64,000 nt of DNA from positions 80,001-144,000 of the forward strand of contig JACPZX010000018.1 of NCBI GenBank assembly GCA_016195325.1, in the 5' to 3' direction. The stretch comes from Acidobacteriota bacterium. Its GTDB lineage: Bacteria; Acidobacteriota; Polarisedimenticolia; JACPZX01. Position 1 is the stretch's first letter; each line of letters starts with the position of its first letter. Shown here in pieces: positions 7,695 through 15,865 of this stretch. The position numbers and the translations under genes are program-made. Below the pieces are notes generated by a model. It was not told the origin of the DNA, searched no databases, and worked only from the letters and a program-made list of their open reading frames with translations.

Positions 7695-9245
7695 ATGCGG
7701 CGCCCACTTGTCGTTGCCCTGACGATCGCGCTTGCCGCGGGCGGTGCCCTCCGTTTCTGGCGCCTCTCCGAAGTTCCGGTCGCGCTGTACTGCGACGAGG
7801 CGTTCCAGGGGTACGAGGCCTACTCGCTCGTCGAGACCGGCGCGGACAGCCGCGGCGTCCGCACCCCCCTCTTCTTCGACATTTTCGGCGTCGGATGGGA
7901 GGAGCCGCTCTATGTCTACCTGACCACGATCCCGGTGAAGATTCTCGGCACCACCGAGGCGGCGACGCGCGCCGTCGCCGCGGCCGCGGGGACCCTTTCG
8001 CTCGCCGCGGTGGCGGCCCTCGCCTTCCCGCTGGGCGGAGAGATCGGCGCCGCCGCGGCGGCGCTCGCCATGGCGGTTTCCCCATGGGCGTTTCACTTCA
8101 GCCGGACGGGGTTCCAGGCGTCGCTGCTGCCGCTCTTCCTCGCCGCGGGCGCGGCGGCGCTCCTCCACGGGAGCGGCGACGCGGCCGCGGGCCGGCGGCC
8201 GAGGTTCGGAGTGCTTCTCGCCGGCGCGTCGCTCCTCGCCCTCGCGCTCTACACGTACGTCGCCGCGCGGTTCCTCGTGCCGCTGCTACTCGCCGGAATC
8301 GCGGTCGCGGCGATCCCCTCGCTGCGGACGATCGGGGCCGGCCGCGCGGCGGCGATTGCGGCCGTGGTCGTCGTCATCGCCGCGCCGGTCGCGATTTTCG
8401 CGCTCACGCCGCAGGGACAGGCGCGCTACCAGGACGTCTCCCTCGCGTCCCGCTTCCCCGGGGGGGAGGCCGCGTGGCGGTTTGCTGCGAACTACGCCTC
8501 CTACTTCACCCCGGAGTTCCTCCTGACGCGCGGGGACCCCAACGCGCGACACTCGATCCCGGGATTCGGCGCGCTCCACGCGCACGACCTGCTCCTCCTG
8601 TGCGCCGGAGCCGTGGCGGCGATGAGACGGCGGGGCGCGGCCGATCTCTTCGTCCTCTGGTGGCTCGCGATCGCCCCCCTCCCCGCCGCGCTCGCCGCCG
8701 ACCCCGCGCACGCCGTCCGCGCGATCGGCGCGATCCCGCCGATCTACGCGCTCGAGGGGCTCGGCGCGTTCGCGCTCCTCCGCCCCGGCCGCCCGCTCGA
8801 TCCCGCCCGGCGCCGATCGCGCGCGCTCCTTGCGGCCGTCGCGCTGGCGGCCCTCGTCTCGTCGGCGGCCTATCTGCGGAGCTACTTCGTCGATTACCCG
8901 CGGGTGTCGGGACCCGCGTGGGAGTACGGGCTGAAGGAGGCGTACCGCGAGATCGAGGCGGTGGGGGCGGACCACGACAGCTTCTACGTCACGCGCACCA
9001 TCGACTTCCCCTTCATCCAGCGGCTCTACCTCTTCGCCTTCCCGCCGGCCGAATACCAGCGCTCCCGGTTCGCCGGAACGAAGTATCTCTTCGACGAGCC
9101 GGTATTCTACGGGGGGGGACTCGTGCCGGGGCGACTCTCGCCGCTCTTCCTGTTGAAGCCCGACGAGGTGCCGGAACAGGGGATCGCCGTGCGGCGGACG
9201 ATCCGGTACCCGGATGGGTCGGCCGCCTTCGTCCTCGCGTGGTGA
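7695..9245 (+). CDS. GT39-like (PMT family) membrane glycosyltransferase
   Basis: The 516-residue protein is an integral membrane protein with about ten hydrophobic segments rich in Ala, Leu and Val. The first luminal loop carries YCDEAFQGYEAYSL. The acidic pair in that loop is the hallmark of dolichyl-phosphate-mannose:protein mannosyltransferase-like (GT39/GT83, PMT_2) enzymes. Such enzymes move a sugar from a polyprenyl-phosphate carrier to lipid or protein acceptors on the periplasmic face. The next gene encodes a polyprenyl-phosphate-sugar synthase-like GT2 that could supply the donor. Sugar and acceptor are not deducible. Confidence 0.8.
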   Translation: MRRPLVVALTIALAAGGALRFWRLSEVPVALYCDEAFQGYEAYSLVETGADSRGVRTPLFFDIFGVGWEEPLYVYLTTIPVKILGTTEAATRAVAAAAGTLSLAAVAALAFPLGGEIGAAAAALAMAVSPWAFHFSRTGFQASLLPLFLAAGAAALLHGSGDAAAGRRPRFGVLLAGASLLALALYTYVAARFLVPLLLAGIAVAAIPSLRTIGAGRAAAIAAVVVVIAAPVAIFALTPQGQARYQDVSLASRFPGGEAAWRFAANYASYFTPEFLLTRGDPNARHSIPGFGALHAHDLLLLCAGAVAAMRRRGAADLFVLWWLAIAPLPAALAADPAHAVRAIGAIPPIYALEGLGAFALLRPGRPLDPARRRSRALLAAVALAALVSSAAYLRSYFVDYPRVSGPAWEYGLKEAYREIEAVGADHDSFYVTRTIDFPFIQRLYLFAFPPAEYQRSRFAGTKYLFDEPVFYGGGLVPGRLSPLFLLKPDEVPEQGIAVRRTIRYPDGSAAFVLAW

Positions 9246-9249
9246 TGCC

Positions 9250-9996
9250 GTGGACCCCATCCGCCTTTCCGTGATCCTCCCCGCGTACAACGAGGCCGCC
9301 GGGATCGCATCGTCTCTCGAGCGCCTCGGACGCCACCTCTCGGCACGCGGGGGGGCGTGGGAGATCGTCGTCGTCGACGACGGGAGCGCGGACGACACGC
9401 GCGCACGCGTCACCGAAGCCTCGCGAAGCGACCCGCGCGTGCGGCTCGTCGCGCTCGAGGCGCACCAGGGAAAAGGGGGGGCGGTGATCCGCGGTCTCGC
9501 CGAGGCCAGAGGGGCGATCATCGCGACGACGGACGCGGATCTCTCCTACGCGCTCGAGGATCTCGACGCGGTCATCGCGGCGGTGGAGGGCGGGGCGGAC
9601 GTCGCCACGGGCAACCGGCACGACCCCGCGTCGCGCATCGAGCTGCGCTCCGGACTTCTCCCCTATCTCGTGAGGCGATGGATCGCCGGGAGCGCCTTCC
9701 GGCTCGTCGTGCACCTGCTCTTCCGTCTCGGGGTGACGGACACCCAGTGCGGGCTGAAGGCCTTCTCGCGTCGCGGCGCGGAGGAGGTGCGCCGCCGCCT
9801 CGTGACGCGCCGGTTCCTCTTCGACGTCGAGATCTTCGTGATCGCGAGCGGCCTCGGGTTGCGCGTCGCCGAGGTCCCCGTGCGCCTCCGGTACCTGAGC
9901 GGGGGTTCGAGCGTGCGGATGGTCTCGGGGCTTCCCGCGACGGCTATGGATCTCGCGCGGATCAAGATCGCCGACGTGCGGGGCCGTTACGGGTGA
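9250..9996 (+). CDS. GT2 family glycosyltransferase (dolichyl-phosphate glucose synthase-like)
   Basis: The 248-residue protein has a GT-A fold: VILPAYNEAAGI at the nucleotide site, VVDDGSADDT, and the metal-binding TTDADLSYALEDL. A DTQCGLKAF segment follows, typical of polyprenyl-phosphate glucose/mannose synthases. The chosen start is GTG (VDPIRLSVILPAYN), four bases after the upstream stop. No strong ribosome binding site is visible, so coupling with the GT39 gene is likely. It probably makes polyprenyl-phosphate-sugar in the cytoplasm for the adjacent membrane transferase. It ends six bases from the convergent ilvE. Confidence 0.87.
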   Translation: MDPIRLSVILPAYNEAAGIASSLERLGRHLSARGGAWEIVVVDDGSADDTRARVTEASRSDPRVRLVALEAHQGKGGAVIRGLAEARGAIIATTDADLSYALEDLDAVIAAVEGGADVATGNRHDPASRIELRSGLLPYLVRRWIAGSAFRLVVHLLFRLGVTDTQCGLKAFSRRGAEEVRRRLVTRRFLFDVEIFVIASGLGLRVAEVPVRLRYLSGGSSVRMVSGLPATAMDLARIKIADVRGRYG

Positions 9997-10002
9997 GGCG
10001 GC

Positions 10003-10881
10003 CTACCGGTAGGGGACGCCGTCGGTGGCGGTCCGCTCCCTGAAGAGGCCCAGGAGCCGCTGGAAGGCGGGCCCGGGCCGGCCGTCCCCGACCACCCGGC
10101 CGTCGACCTCGACGACGGGGATCAGCTCGGCCCCCGTGCCGCAGAGGAACACCTCGTCGGCCTTGTAGAGATCGTACTGGACGAGCGTGCGCTCCGCGCA
10201 GTCGATCCCCTTCTCGGCGCAGATCTGGAGGATCACCTTGCGCGTGATCCCCTCGAGGATGCCGACGTGGGTGGGCGGCGTGAAGAGCTTTCCCCCTTCG
10301 ACGGCGAAGATGTTGTCGGCGGTCCCCTCGGTGACGTACCCGGCGTCGTTGAGCATGATCCCCTCGTCGACGCCCGCGCGGATCGCCTCGAGCTTCCCCA
10401 TGATGTTGTTGAGGTAGTTGAGGGTCTTGATCTGCGGGTTGAGCGCGTCGGGGCGGTTCCGCCGGGTCGAGCAGACGATCGTCTTGAGCCCCTGTTTGTA
10501 CTTCTCCTCGGGGTAGAGGCGGATGGCGCCGGCGATGATGTACACGGCCGCCTTCGCGCACTTGCGCGGATCGATGCCGAGGTCGCCCGGGCCGCGCGAG
10601 ACCACGAGGCGGACGTAGGCGTCGTCGAGCCCCGTGCGGCGGACCGTCTCGAGCAGAATTTGGTTCAGCTCCTCCCGGCCGTGGGGGATCTCGAGGAGGA
10701 TCGCCTTCGCGGAGTTGTAGAGGCGATCGAGGTGATCGCGCATCCGGAAGATGCGGCCGTGGTACGCGCGGATCCCCTCGAAGACGCCGTCGCCGTAGAG
10801 GAAGCCGTGCTCGTACAGGGAAATCTGCGCCCTCTCCTTGTCGTCGAGGTACTGGCCGTTGAGGTAAATGGAGAGCGCCAT
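10003..10881 (-). CDS. ilvE: Branched-chain amino acid aminotransferase (class IV PLP)
   Basis: This 292-residue enzyme transfers amino groups between Leu/Ile/Val and 2-oxoglutarate, using PLP in the cytoplasm. The N-terminus (SIYLNGQYLDD), YGDGVFEGIRAY, and NPQIKTLNYLNNI with the Schiff-base lysine are all present. So is the cofactor-phosphate segment VTEGTADNIFAV. The start at 10881 has AGGGGG six bases upstream, so a longer start at 10914 is rejected. The gene has its own promoter and is not linked to other ilv genes. Related fold members include D-amino acid aminotransferase and PabC; the sequence fits IlvE best. Confidence 0.9.
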   Translation of the reverse strand: MALSIYLNGQYLDDKERAQISLYEHGFLYGDGVFEGIRAYHGRIFRMRDHLDRLYNSAKAILLEIPHGREELNQILLETVRRTGLDDAYVRLVVSRGPGDLGIDPRKCAKAAVYIIAGAIRLYPEEKYKQGLKTIVCSTRRNRPDALNPQIKTLNYLNNIMGKLEAIRAGVDEGIMLNDAGYVTEGTADNIFAVEGGKLFTPPTHVGILEGITRKVILQICAEKGIDCAERTLVQYDLYKADEVFLCGTGAELIPVVEVDGRVVGDGRPGPAFQRLLGLFRERTATDGVPYR

Positions 10882-10944
10882 CGTGGTCCCCCTGGCGTTG
10901 GTGTTCGGCCCCATGTCGTCGAGCTCCGTGCGCGGTGAGCCGTC

Positions 10945-10973
10945 ATCTTAAGGGAGCCCGCCGGAGGCGTCAA
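10945..10973 (-). promoter_or_regulatory. Sigma-70-like promoter of ilvE
   Basis: On the minus strand TTGACG and TAAGAT are 17 bp apart. Transcription from here leaves a leader of about 57 bases before the ilvE ATG. Confidence 0.6.
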
Positions 10974-11034
10974 CAGGATCCGCCCCCGGCCACGCGGCGA
11001 ATGGCTGCATCCAATCGGCCCGGCGCGCGCCCCC

Positions 11035-11508
11035 TCAGCGCATCGGCTTCTCGAGCGTGACCCACGACGACGGCGCGAAGCCGAGCGACGCGAAGAACGC
11101 GCCGAGGGGATCCCCGGGGCGCACGAGGCACTGCACGATCTCGAGGTTCATCTTGCGGAATGTCTCGAGGAGCGATCTCGCGAGAAGCGAGGCGACCCCG
11201 GCGCGACGGAAATCGGGGTGGACGCCGATCGCCACGATGCGCGCGCAGCGGGGCATCCCGAACTGCCACGCCTGCACGTCGCCGACGACGAACCCGACGA
11301 CCCGCGATCCCGACTCCGCCACCTCGCACAGATAGGACGACATCGCCGGCCGGGGCGCGTTCTCCTCGGGCTCGTAGAGCGTCAGGAGCCCTCGCCAGAA
11401 CCCGGCCTTCTCGACGCCGGTGACGAGGGCGTCGATCGAGATGATCGCCTCGGCGTCCCCTTCCCGGAGCGGACGAATCTTCACCTGGACTTCCGCGGGC
11501 GCTGGCAT
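11035..11508 (-). CDS. GNAT family N-acetyltransferase
   Basis: The 157-residue protein is one GNAT domain. VKIRPLREGDAEAI is the first strand and helix, and AIGVHPDFRRAGVASLLARS is the acetyl-CoA pyrophosphate loop with the family R-x-x-G-x-A pattern. The ATG at 11508 has GGGAGG five bases upstream. A TTG at 11538 overlapping the preceding stop is the alternative start. It follows the NicO-like membrane gene closely and may be co-transcribed. It resembles RimI-like acetyltransferases, but the substrate cannot be read from sequence. Confidence 0.82.
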   Translation of the reverse strand: MPAPAEVQVKIRPLREGDAEAIISIDALVTGVEKAGFWRGLLTLYEPEENAPRPAMSSYLCEVAESGSRVVGFVVGDVQAWQFGMPRCARIVAIGVHPDFRRAGVASLLARSLLETFRKMNLEIVQCLVRPGDPLGAFFASLGFAPSSWVTLEKPMR

Positions 11509-11534
11509 GCGCACCTCCCAATCTCCGCGGCGGC

Positions 11535-12287
11535 TCAACCGCCGAAGAGCATGACGACGAGGCCGGTGGCGGCGATGAGCGCGCCGCTGAGGACCTCACC
11601 ATATCGGATGAGGAACGGGCTCTCGAGACGGGCCGTGCCGCGCAGCCCGATCAGAGCCACCGCCACCATGCAGACGACGGTGCTCAGGGCGAAGGCGAGC
11701 GACACGGCGACGAGGGCCCCCGTCCCCATCGAACCGGCGTAGTGGATGTAGGGGATGACGAGCAGGCATGGATTGAACCCGACGATGCCGGCGAGCGCGA
11801 GGCCGCTCAGGCGCGCCCGGCGCCCCGCGACAGCCGCCGTTCCCGCCAGCCCGACGGCCGGGGGCACGGCCATGGCGGTCGCCCCCTCCATGTCGTGAGG
11901 ATGGGCGCGACCCCGCTCGTGCGCGACGCCGGGGGCATGGTGCGGGTGCACGCCGAACGAGTGATGGTGCCCCCCCTCGAGGAAGAACCAGCCGGCGTAG
12001 ACGGCGCCGAAGAGGACCATGACGGTGGAAGAGATCCTCCCGATCGACGCACCGAGCCCCGCGATGGACGCGGCCCCGCTCGACGCCCAGAAGGCCGCGA
12101 GGCCGAGGCCGACGGAGAGCGCGACGTGGAGGATCGCCGATCCGGCGGTCATGATCGCGGTCCTGCGGGACCCCCACCCCTCGGAGCGGGCGACGAGGAC
12201 GAACGGGAGCCAGTGATCGGGGATGAGCGTGTGGAAAACCGCGGTGGTGATCGTCGTGAGCACGAGGACCAGGAGCGGATCGCGCAC
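11535..12287 (-). CDS. NicO/RcnA-like membrane protein with His-rich loop
   Basis: The 250-residue protein has six or seven predicted transmembrane helices. The first carries HTLIPDHWLPF, like the H-x4-D-H motif of nickel/cobalt transporters of the NixA/RcnA group. A long cytoplasmic or periplasmic loop around residues 105-135 is full of His (GHHHSFGVHPHHAP), consistent with metal binding. A further motif, GFNPCLLVIPYIHYA, resembles the second half of the fold. The start is GTG with GGAG five bases upstream. Direction of transport and metal are not known; nickel, cobalt or another divalent metal is plausible. Confidence 0.68.
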   Translation of the reverse strand: MRDPLLVLVLTTITTAVFHTLIPDHWLPFVLVARSEGWGSRRTAIMTAGSAILHVALSVGLGLAAFWASSGAASIAGLGASIGRISSTVMVLFGAVYAGWFFLEGGHHHSFGVHPHHAPGVAHERGRAHPHDMEGATAMAVPPAVGLAGTAAVAGRRARLSGLALAGIVGFNPCLLVIPYIHYAGSMGTGALVAVSLAFALSTVVCMVAVALIGLRGTARLESPFLIRYGEVLSGALIAATGLVVMLFGG

Positions 12288-12349
12288 GCTGTCTCCAGGG
12301 TTCGCCGGCGCCTACCGCCTCGCCGGCGCGAGGGCCGCCGCGGCGCGCC

Positions 12350-12378
12350 TTGATCGGCCCCGGTCAACCGGCTATGTT
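12350..12378 (+). promoter_or_regulatory. Putative promoter of the LolA-like gene
   Basis: TTGATC and TATGTT are separated by 17 bp, with the expected start near 12385. A palindrome (CCGGTCAACCGG, 12360-12371) lies between the boxes and may be an operator. Confidence 0.45.
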
Positions 12379-12394
12379 TCGCGCGGGTCAACCG
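12360..12394 (+). repeat. Two direct copies of GGTCAACCG around the -10 box
   Basis: The nine bases GGTCAACCG occur at 12362-12370 and 12386-12394, a 24-bp period on either side of the TATGTT box. The first copy sits in a CCGGT-ACCGG palindrome. Placement between divergent genes suggests a regulator-binding site; no regulator is identified. Confidence 0.4.
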
Positions 12395-12447
12395 CCGGCG
12401 GAAGGCGAAACTCCCGCGCAGGTTAGCAGATCGCCGCGGCTCTCCCG

Positions 12448-13317
12448 ATGAGGATGACCGGAGTGAAATCCAGCCCCAAGATCGTCCTGACCCTCATGGC
12501 CGTCACCCTCGCCGGCGCCGCCCCGCAGACGGGAGGCGCCGACAAGCCCGCCGAGCCTCCCAGGGCGACCCCGAGGATGCCGTCGGCGCCCCCGAACGAG
12601 GGGATCGTGCGGCGCGACGACCGGGCCGAGCAGGTGCTCAAGGCCGCCATCGACGCGCAGGGGGGGCGGGACACGATCGCGGGGCGCCAGACCATCTATC
12701 TGAAGACCAGCATCAAGAACTACGACTACCCGGAGCCCGTGAGCGGCACCATCACCACCTGGTTCAAGCGGCCGCTGAAGATCCGCCAGGAGATCACGTA
12801 TCCCCACAAGAAGGAGATCCGCGCCTTCGACGGGGAGCGGGCGTGGATCGACTCGGGAAAGGGGGCCTCGCTGCTCGGTCCCCTGGCCGCGAGGATGATG
12901 GAGCGAGGCATCCGCGAGCTCGACTCGCCCCTCCTGTACGGCGAAGGGAACCTCAGCTACCTCAGCGTCGCCAAGGACCCGCAGGGGCGGATGACCCAGA
13001 AGCTCTCGTGGCACCACGAGGGGTACGCCCGGGACATCATGGTCGACATGGCGACCAGCCGCGTGCTCGTCATCGGCGAGTTCGACACTCCCGCCGGCGC
13101 AATCTCGCGGATGAGGGTCTACGACGACTATCGCCCGGTGCAGGGAATGTGGCTCCCCTTTCACCAGGAGACGTTCCGCAACGACCAGCGCTACTCGGTC
13201 ACGGACGTCATCGAGGCGAAGTTCAACGGTCCCGTGGACGACGCTCTCTTCGCCTTCCCGGGAGCCGACGGCTCGGGGGTCGGGAGCCCCGGCTCCGCGG
13301 CGCACGGCCCGCGCTGA
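12448..13317 (+). CDS. Exported LolA-like lipoprotein-carrier-fold protein
   Basis: The 289-residue protein begins with a basic, hydrophobic signal peptide (KIVLTLMAVTLAGAAP), then a Pro-rich linker. Residues 60-280 match the outer membrane lipoprotein-sorting (LolA/LolB-like) fold: IKNYDYPEPVSGTITTWFKR, then QEITYPHKKEIRAFDGERAW, then VYDDYRPVQGMWLPF. The last is typical of secreted DUF-type LolA-like proteins in Acidobacteria and Bacteroidetes. It is presumably periplasmic and binds a lipid or hydrophobic ligand. It stands alone, divergent from the NicO-like gene and convergent with pabB. Confidence 0.66.
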   Translation: MRMTGVKSSPKIVLTLMAVTLAGAAPQTGGADKPAEPPRATPRMPSAPPNEGIVRRDDRAEQVLKAAIDAQGGRDTIAGRQTIYLKTSIKNYDYPEPVSGTITTWFKRPLKIRQEITYPHKKEIRAFDGERAWIDSGKGASLLGPLAARMMERGIRELDSPLLYGEGNLSYLSVAKDPQGRMTQKLSWHHEGYARDIMVDMATSRVLVIGEFDTPAGAISRMRVYDDYRPVQGMWLPFHQETFRNDQRYSVTDVIEAKFNGPVDDALFAFPGADGSGVGSPGSAAHGPR

Positions 13318-13337
13318 CCTCATCCTCGCGGAGCGGA

Positions 13338-14783
13338 TCACTCCGCGCGAGCGACTCCCTCTTCTGAGACCGCCGCGAGCGCCGCGAGCGCTCTCTCCCC
13401 CTTCGTCACGGCCTCGTCATGCTCCGACCCGGGATCCGAATCGGCGACCACGGCCCCGCCCGTCTGAAGATCCACCCGGCCCGCGCCGAGGACGAACGAC
13501 CGGATGAGAACGGACAGATCGGCGTCGCCGCTCGACGCGAGGTAGCCGGCCGCGCCGGCGTACGGGCCGCGCCGCACCGGCTCGATCTCGTCGATCACCT
13601 CCATCGCGCGGATCTTCGGGGCCCCCGTCATCGAGCCGGGGGGAAAGAGCGCGCGCACGGCGTCGATCGCGCCCCGACGGGGCGCGAGGGCCCCGCGCAC
13701 CGTCGAGACCAGATGGTGCACCCCCTCGAACGACTCGAGAGCGCAGAGGGAGGCGACCTCGACCGATCCTGTCCGGCAGACGCGCCCGAGATCGTTGCGG
13801 ACGAGGTCGACGATCATCACGTTCTCCGCCCGGTCCTTGGCGCTGCCGAGGAGCGCGCGCGCCGCCGCGGCGTCGCCCGCGGGATCCGCGTGCCGGCGCG
13901 CCGTCCCCTTGATCGGAGACGACTCCACCATCCCGCCGCGGACCCTCAGGAACCTCTCGGGCGACGACGAGACGATGGCGCCGCTCGACGTCTCGATGAA
14001 GGACGCGAAGGGGGCCGCGTTCATCCGGCAGAGCGCGGCGAAGAGGGCCCTCGGGTCGGGCGCCGCCGGCACCGAGAGCCGGCGCGAGAGGTTGACCTCG
14101 TAGACGTCGCCGGCGGCGATGCGCCGCTGGATGGCGCGCACCGCGCCGAGGTACGCGTCGCGGCTGAAGGAGGAGGCCCCCTCGGGCATCCGGGCTCCCC
14201 CCCTCGGGAGCGGGCCCGCGTCCTCCTTCGACGCGCGGAGCGCCCATGCCCCCTCGCGCTCGCACGCCGCGCGCGCGAGCGCCTGGCGCTCGGCGTCCCC
14301 GTCCCCGGGGGCCCCGGTCGCGAGGACGGCCCAGGTGGCGGCCGCCCGGTCCCACGCGATCGCCCACCCGTGGAACGAGAGATCGATCTCCGCGTGGGGG
14401 CGGTCGTCGAGCGCGCGCGCCGGAAGCCGCTCGAGGCACCTCGCGGCGTCGTAGGCGATAAAGCCGACGGCGCCGCCGGCGAAGGGCCACGGGGGGGCGA
14501 GCGACGACGGGTGCCGGGCGAGGAGCTCGCCGATCAGGGCGAAAGGGTCTTCGACCTCGAGGGACTCCGTGGCCCCTTCGCGCTCGATCGACGCGCGCCC
14601 GGACCGGTACGCGAGGAGGAGGTACGGATCGGCGACGAGAAGGCTGAACCGCGCGGTCTCGGGGTGATCTCCCCCGCTCCACAGCAGCGCGACGCGGCGG
14701 CGGCCCCGGGAGGCCTCGAGGAGATCGAGTGGATCGCGCCACCCCGGGAGCGACTCGACCCGCGGCGCCGGCGGCTGGCGCAC
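13338..14783 (-). CDS. pabB: Aminodeoxychorismate synthase component I
   Basis: The 481-residue protein has the N-terminal TrpE/PabB domain and a C-terminal chorismate-binding domain. The active-site segment PIKGTARR has Lys rather than the Ala of anthranilate synthase, so PabB is favoured over TrpE. Other conserved pieces are ENVMIVDLVRNDLGRV, FPPGSMTGAPKIRAME and GGAVVADSDPGSEHDE. It makes 4-amino-4-deoxychorismate from chorismate and glutamine-derived ammonia for folate. No pabA or pabC gene is adjacent. The start is a GTG at 14783, 24 bp after the MBL-fold gene, so the two are probably co-transcribed. Confidence 0.9.
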   Translation of the reverse strand: MRQPPAPRVESLPGWRDPLDLLEASRGRRRVALLWSGGDHPETARFSLLVADPYLLLAYRSGRASIEREGATESLEVEDPFALIGELLARHPSSLAPPWPFAGGAVGFIAYDAARCLERLPARALDDRPHAEIDLSFHGWAIAWDRAAATWAVLATGAPGDGDAERQALARAACEREGAWALRASKEDAGPLPRGGARMPEGASSFSRDAYLGAVRAIQRRIAAGDVYEVNLSRRLSVPAAPDPRALFAALCRMNAAPFASFIETSSGAIVSSSPERFLRVRGGMVESSPIKGTARRHADPAGDAAAARALLGSAKDRAENVMIVDLVRNDLGRVCRTGSVEVASLCALESFEGVHHLVSTVRGALAPRRGAIDAVRALFPPGSMTGAPKIRAMEVIDEIEPVRRGPYAGAAGYLASSGDADLSVLIRSFVLGAGRVDLQTGGAVVADSDPGSEHDEAVTKGERALAALAAVSEEGVARAE

Positions 14784-14807
14784 GCGACGGTCAGCCGCTC
14801 GCGTCGG

Positions 14808-15761
14808 TCACAGCGAGACCTCGAGCCCCTCGTACGCCGCGAACGCGCCGGGGAAGATGGCGGCGGCCTGCTTCTCGATCTCGCGGACGTCGTCGTCCGA
14901 GTGCGAGGGGTCATGGTGGAAGAGGGCCAGCCGCTTCGAGCCGGCCGCGCGCGCGACGACGGCCGCCATCTCGAAGGTGCTGTGCCCGAACCCCTGCGTC
15001 GGCACCGGAAGCCCGGTGTACTCCTCGGGGAGGTACTGCGCGTCGTGGATCAGCAGGTCGGCTCCCCGCGCGAAGTTCACCAGCCTCGCGTCGCCGCCGA
15101 CGTACCCCTCCACGTCCGTCGCGTAGACGACGCTCCGGCCCTCGTAGGAGACGCGGTAGTTGACGACGCCACCCTTCGGATGAGCGAGGTTCTTGAGGAC
15201 GCGGATCGACACGGTGTGCCCGTCGAGCCTGGCGTTGTTGCGCGTCGTGTTGACCATCTCGGGCGCCTCGTTCGGGCGCAGGATGATCAGCTCCGACTCC
15301 TCCACGTTGCGGATCACCTGGCGGCTGCGCATGTCGGCGAGATCGACGGGAAAGAGCGGCGCCATCATCGCGCGCGCCATGATCTCCTTGAAGTCCTCGT
15401 TGAAGACGCGGGGGCCGAAGATGTGCAGGTCCGAGGAGTCGAGGTACGCGGGCTTGAAGAACGGGAACCCCTGGGTGTGATCGTGGTGGGCGTGGCTGAC
15501 GAGGACGACCGCCTCCACCGGCTGGCGGTGGTTCGTGTCGGCGCCGCTGCGGAGATGCGCCCTCAGCAGCTCGTTCCCCAGGCGGATCATCCCGGTGCCC
15601 ATGTCGCACACGATGAGCCGCCCGCCCGCCCGGATCTCGACGCACGACGTGTTCCCACCGAAGTGGAGGTAACTTTCGCCCGAGACGGGGAACGATCCTC
15701 TCACCCCCCAGAACCGGACGATGAAGTCCCCCGCTCCCTTCGGCTTCTCTGCCTTCGACAT
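14808..15761 (-). CDS. MBL-fold metallo-hydrolase
   Basis: The 317-residue protein shows the metallo-beta-lactamase-fold motif SHAHHDHTQGFPFF (H-x-H-x-D-H) with further metal ligands in YATDVEGY and LALFHHDPSHSD. The start, FWGVRGSFPVSGESYLHFGG, matches a family of RNase Z/PhnP-like phosphodiesterase-type hydrolases related to cyclic-nucleotide phosphodiesterase. No targeting signal is seen, so it is cytoplasmic. It lies between rny and pabB and may be on the rny transcript. Substrate is unknown. Confidence 0.83.
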   Translation of the reverse strand: MSKAEKPKGAGDFIVRFWGVRGSFPVSGESYLHFGGNTSCVEIRAGGRLIVCDMGTGMIRLGNELLRAHLRSGADTNHRQPVEAVVLVSHAHHDHTQGFPFFKPAYLDSSDLHIFGPRVFNEDFKEIMARAMMAPLFPVDLADMRSRQVIRNVEESELIILRPNEAPEMVNTTRNNARLDGHTVSIRVLKNLAHPKGGVVNYRVSYEGRSVVYATDVEGYVGGDARLVNFARGADLLIHDAQYLPEEYTGLPVPTQGFGHSTFEMAAVVARAAGSKRLALFHHDPSHSDDDVREIEKQAAAIFPGAFAAYEGLEVSL

Positions 15762-15865
15762 CGCACCCTGCCTCTGGGCGACGAGAACCCTGAAACCCTG
15801 CTACCCGCCGGCGCCGCATCCCGTCGGGCGGGCCCCATGATAAACCGAAGGACCCTCCGCGGTCA

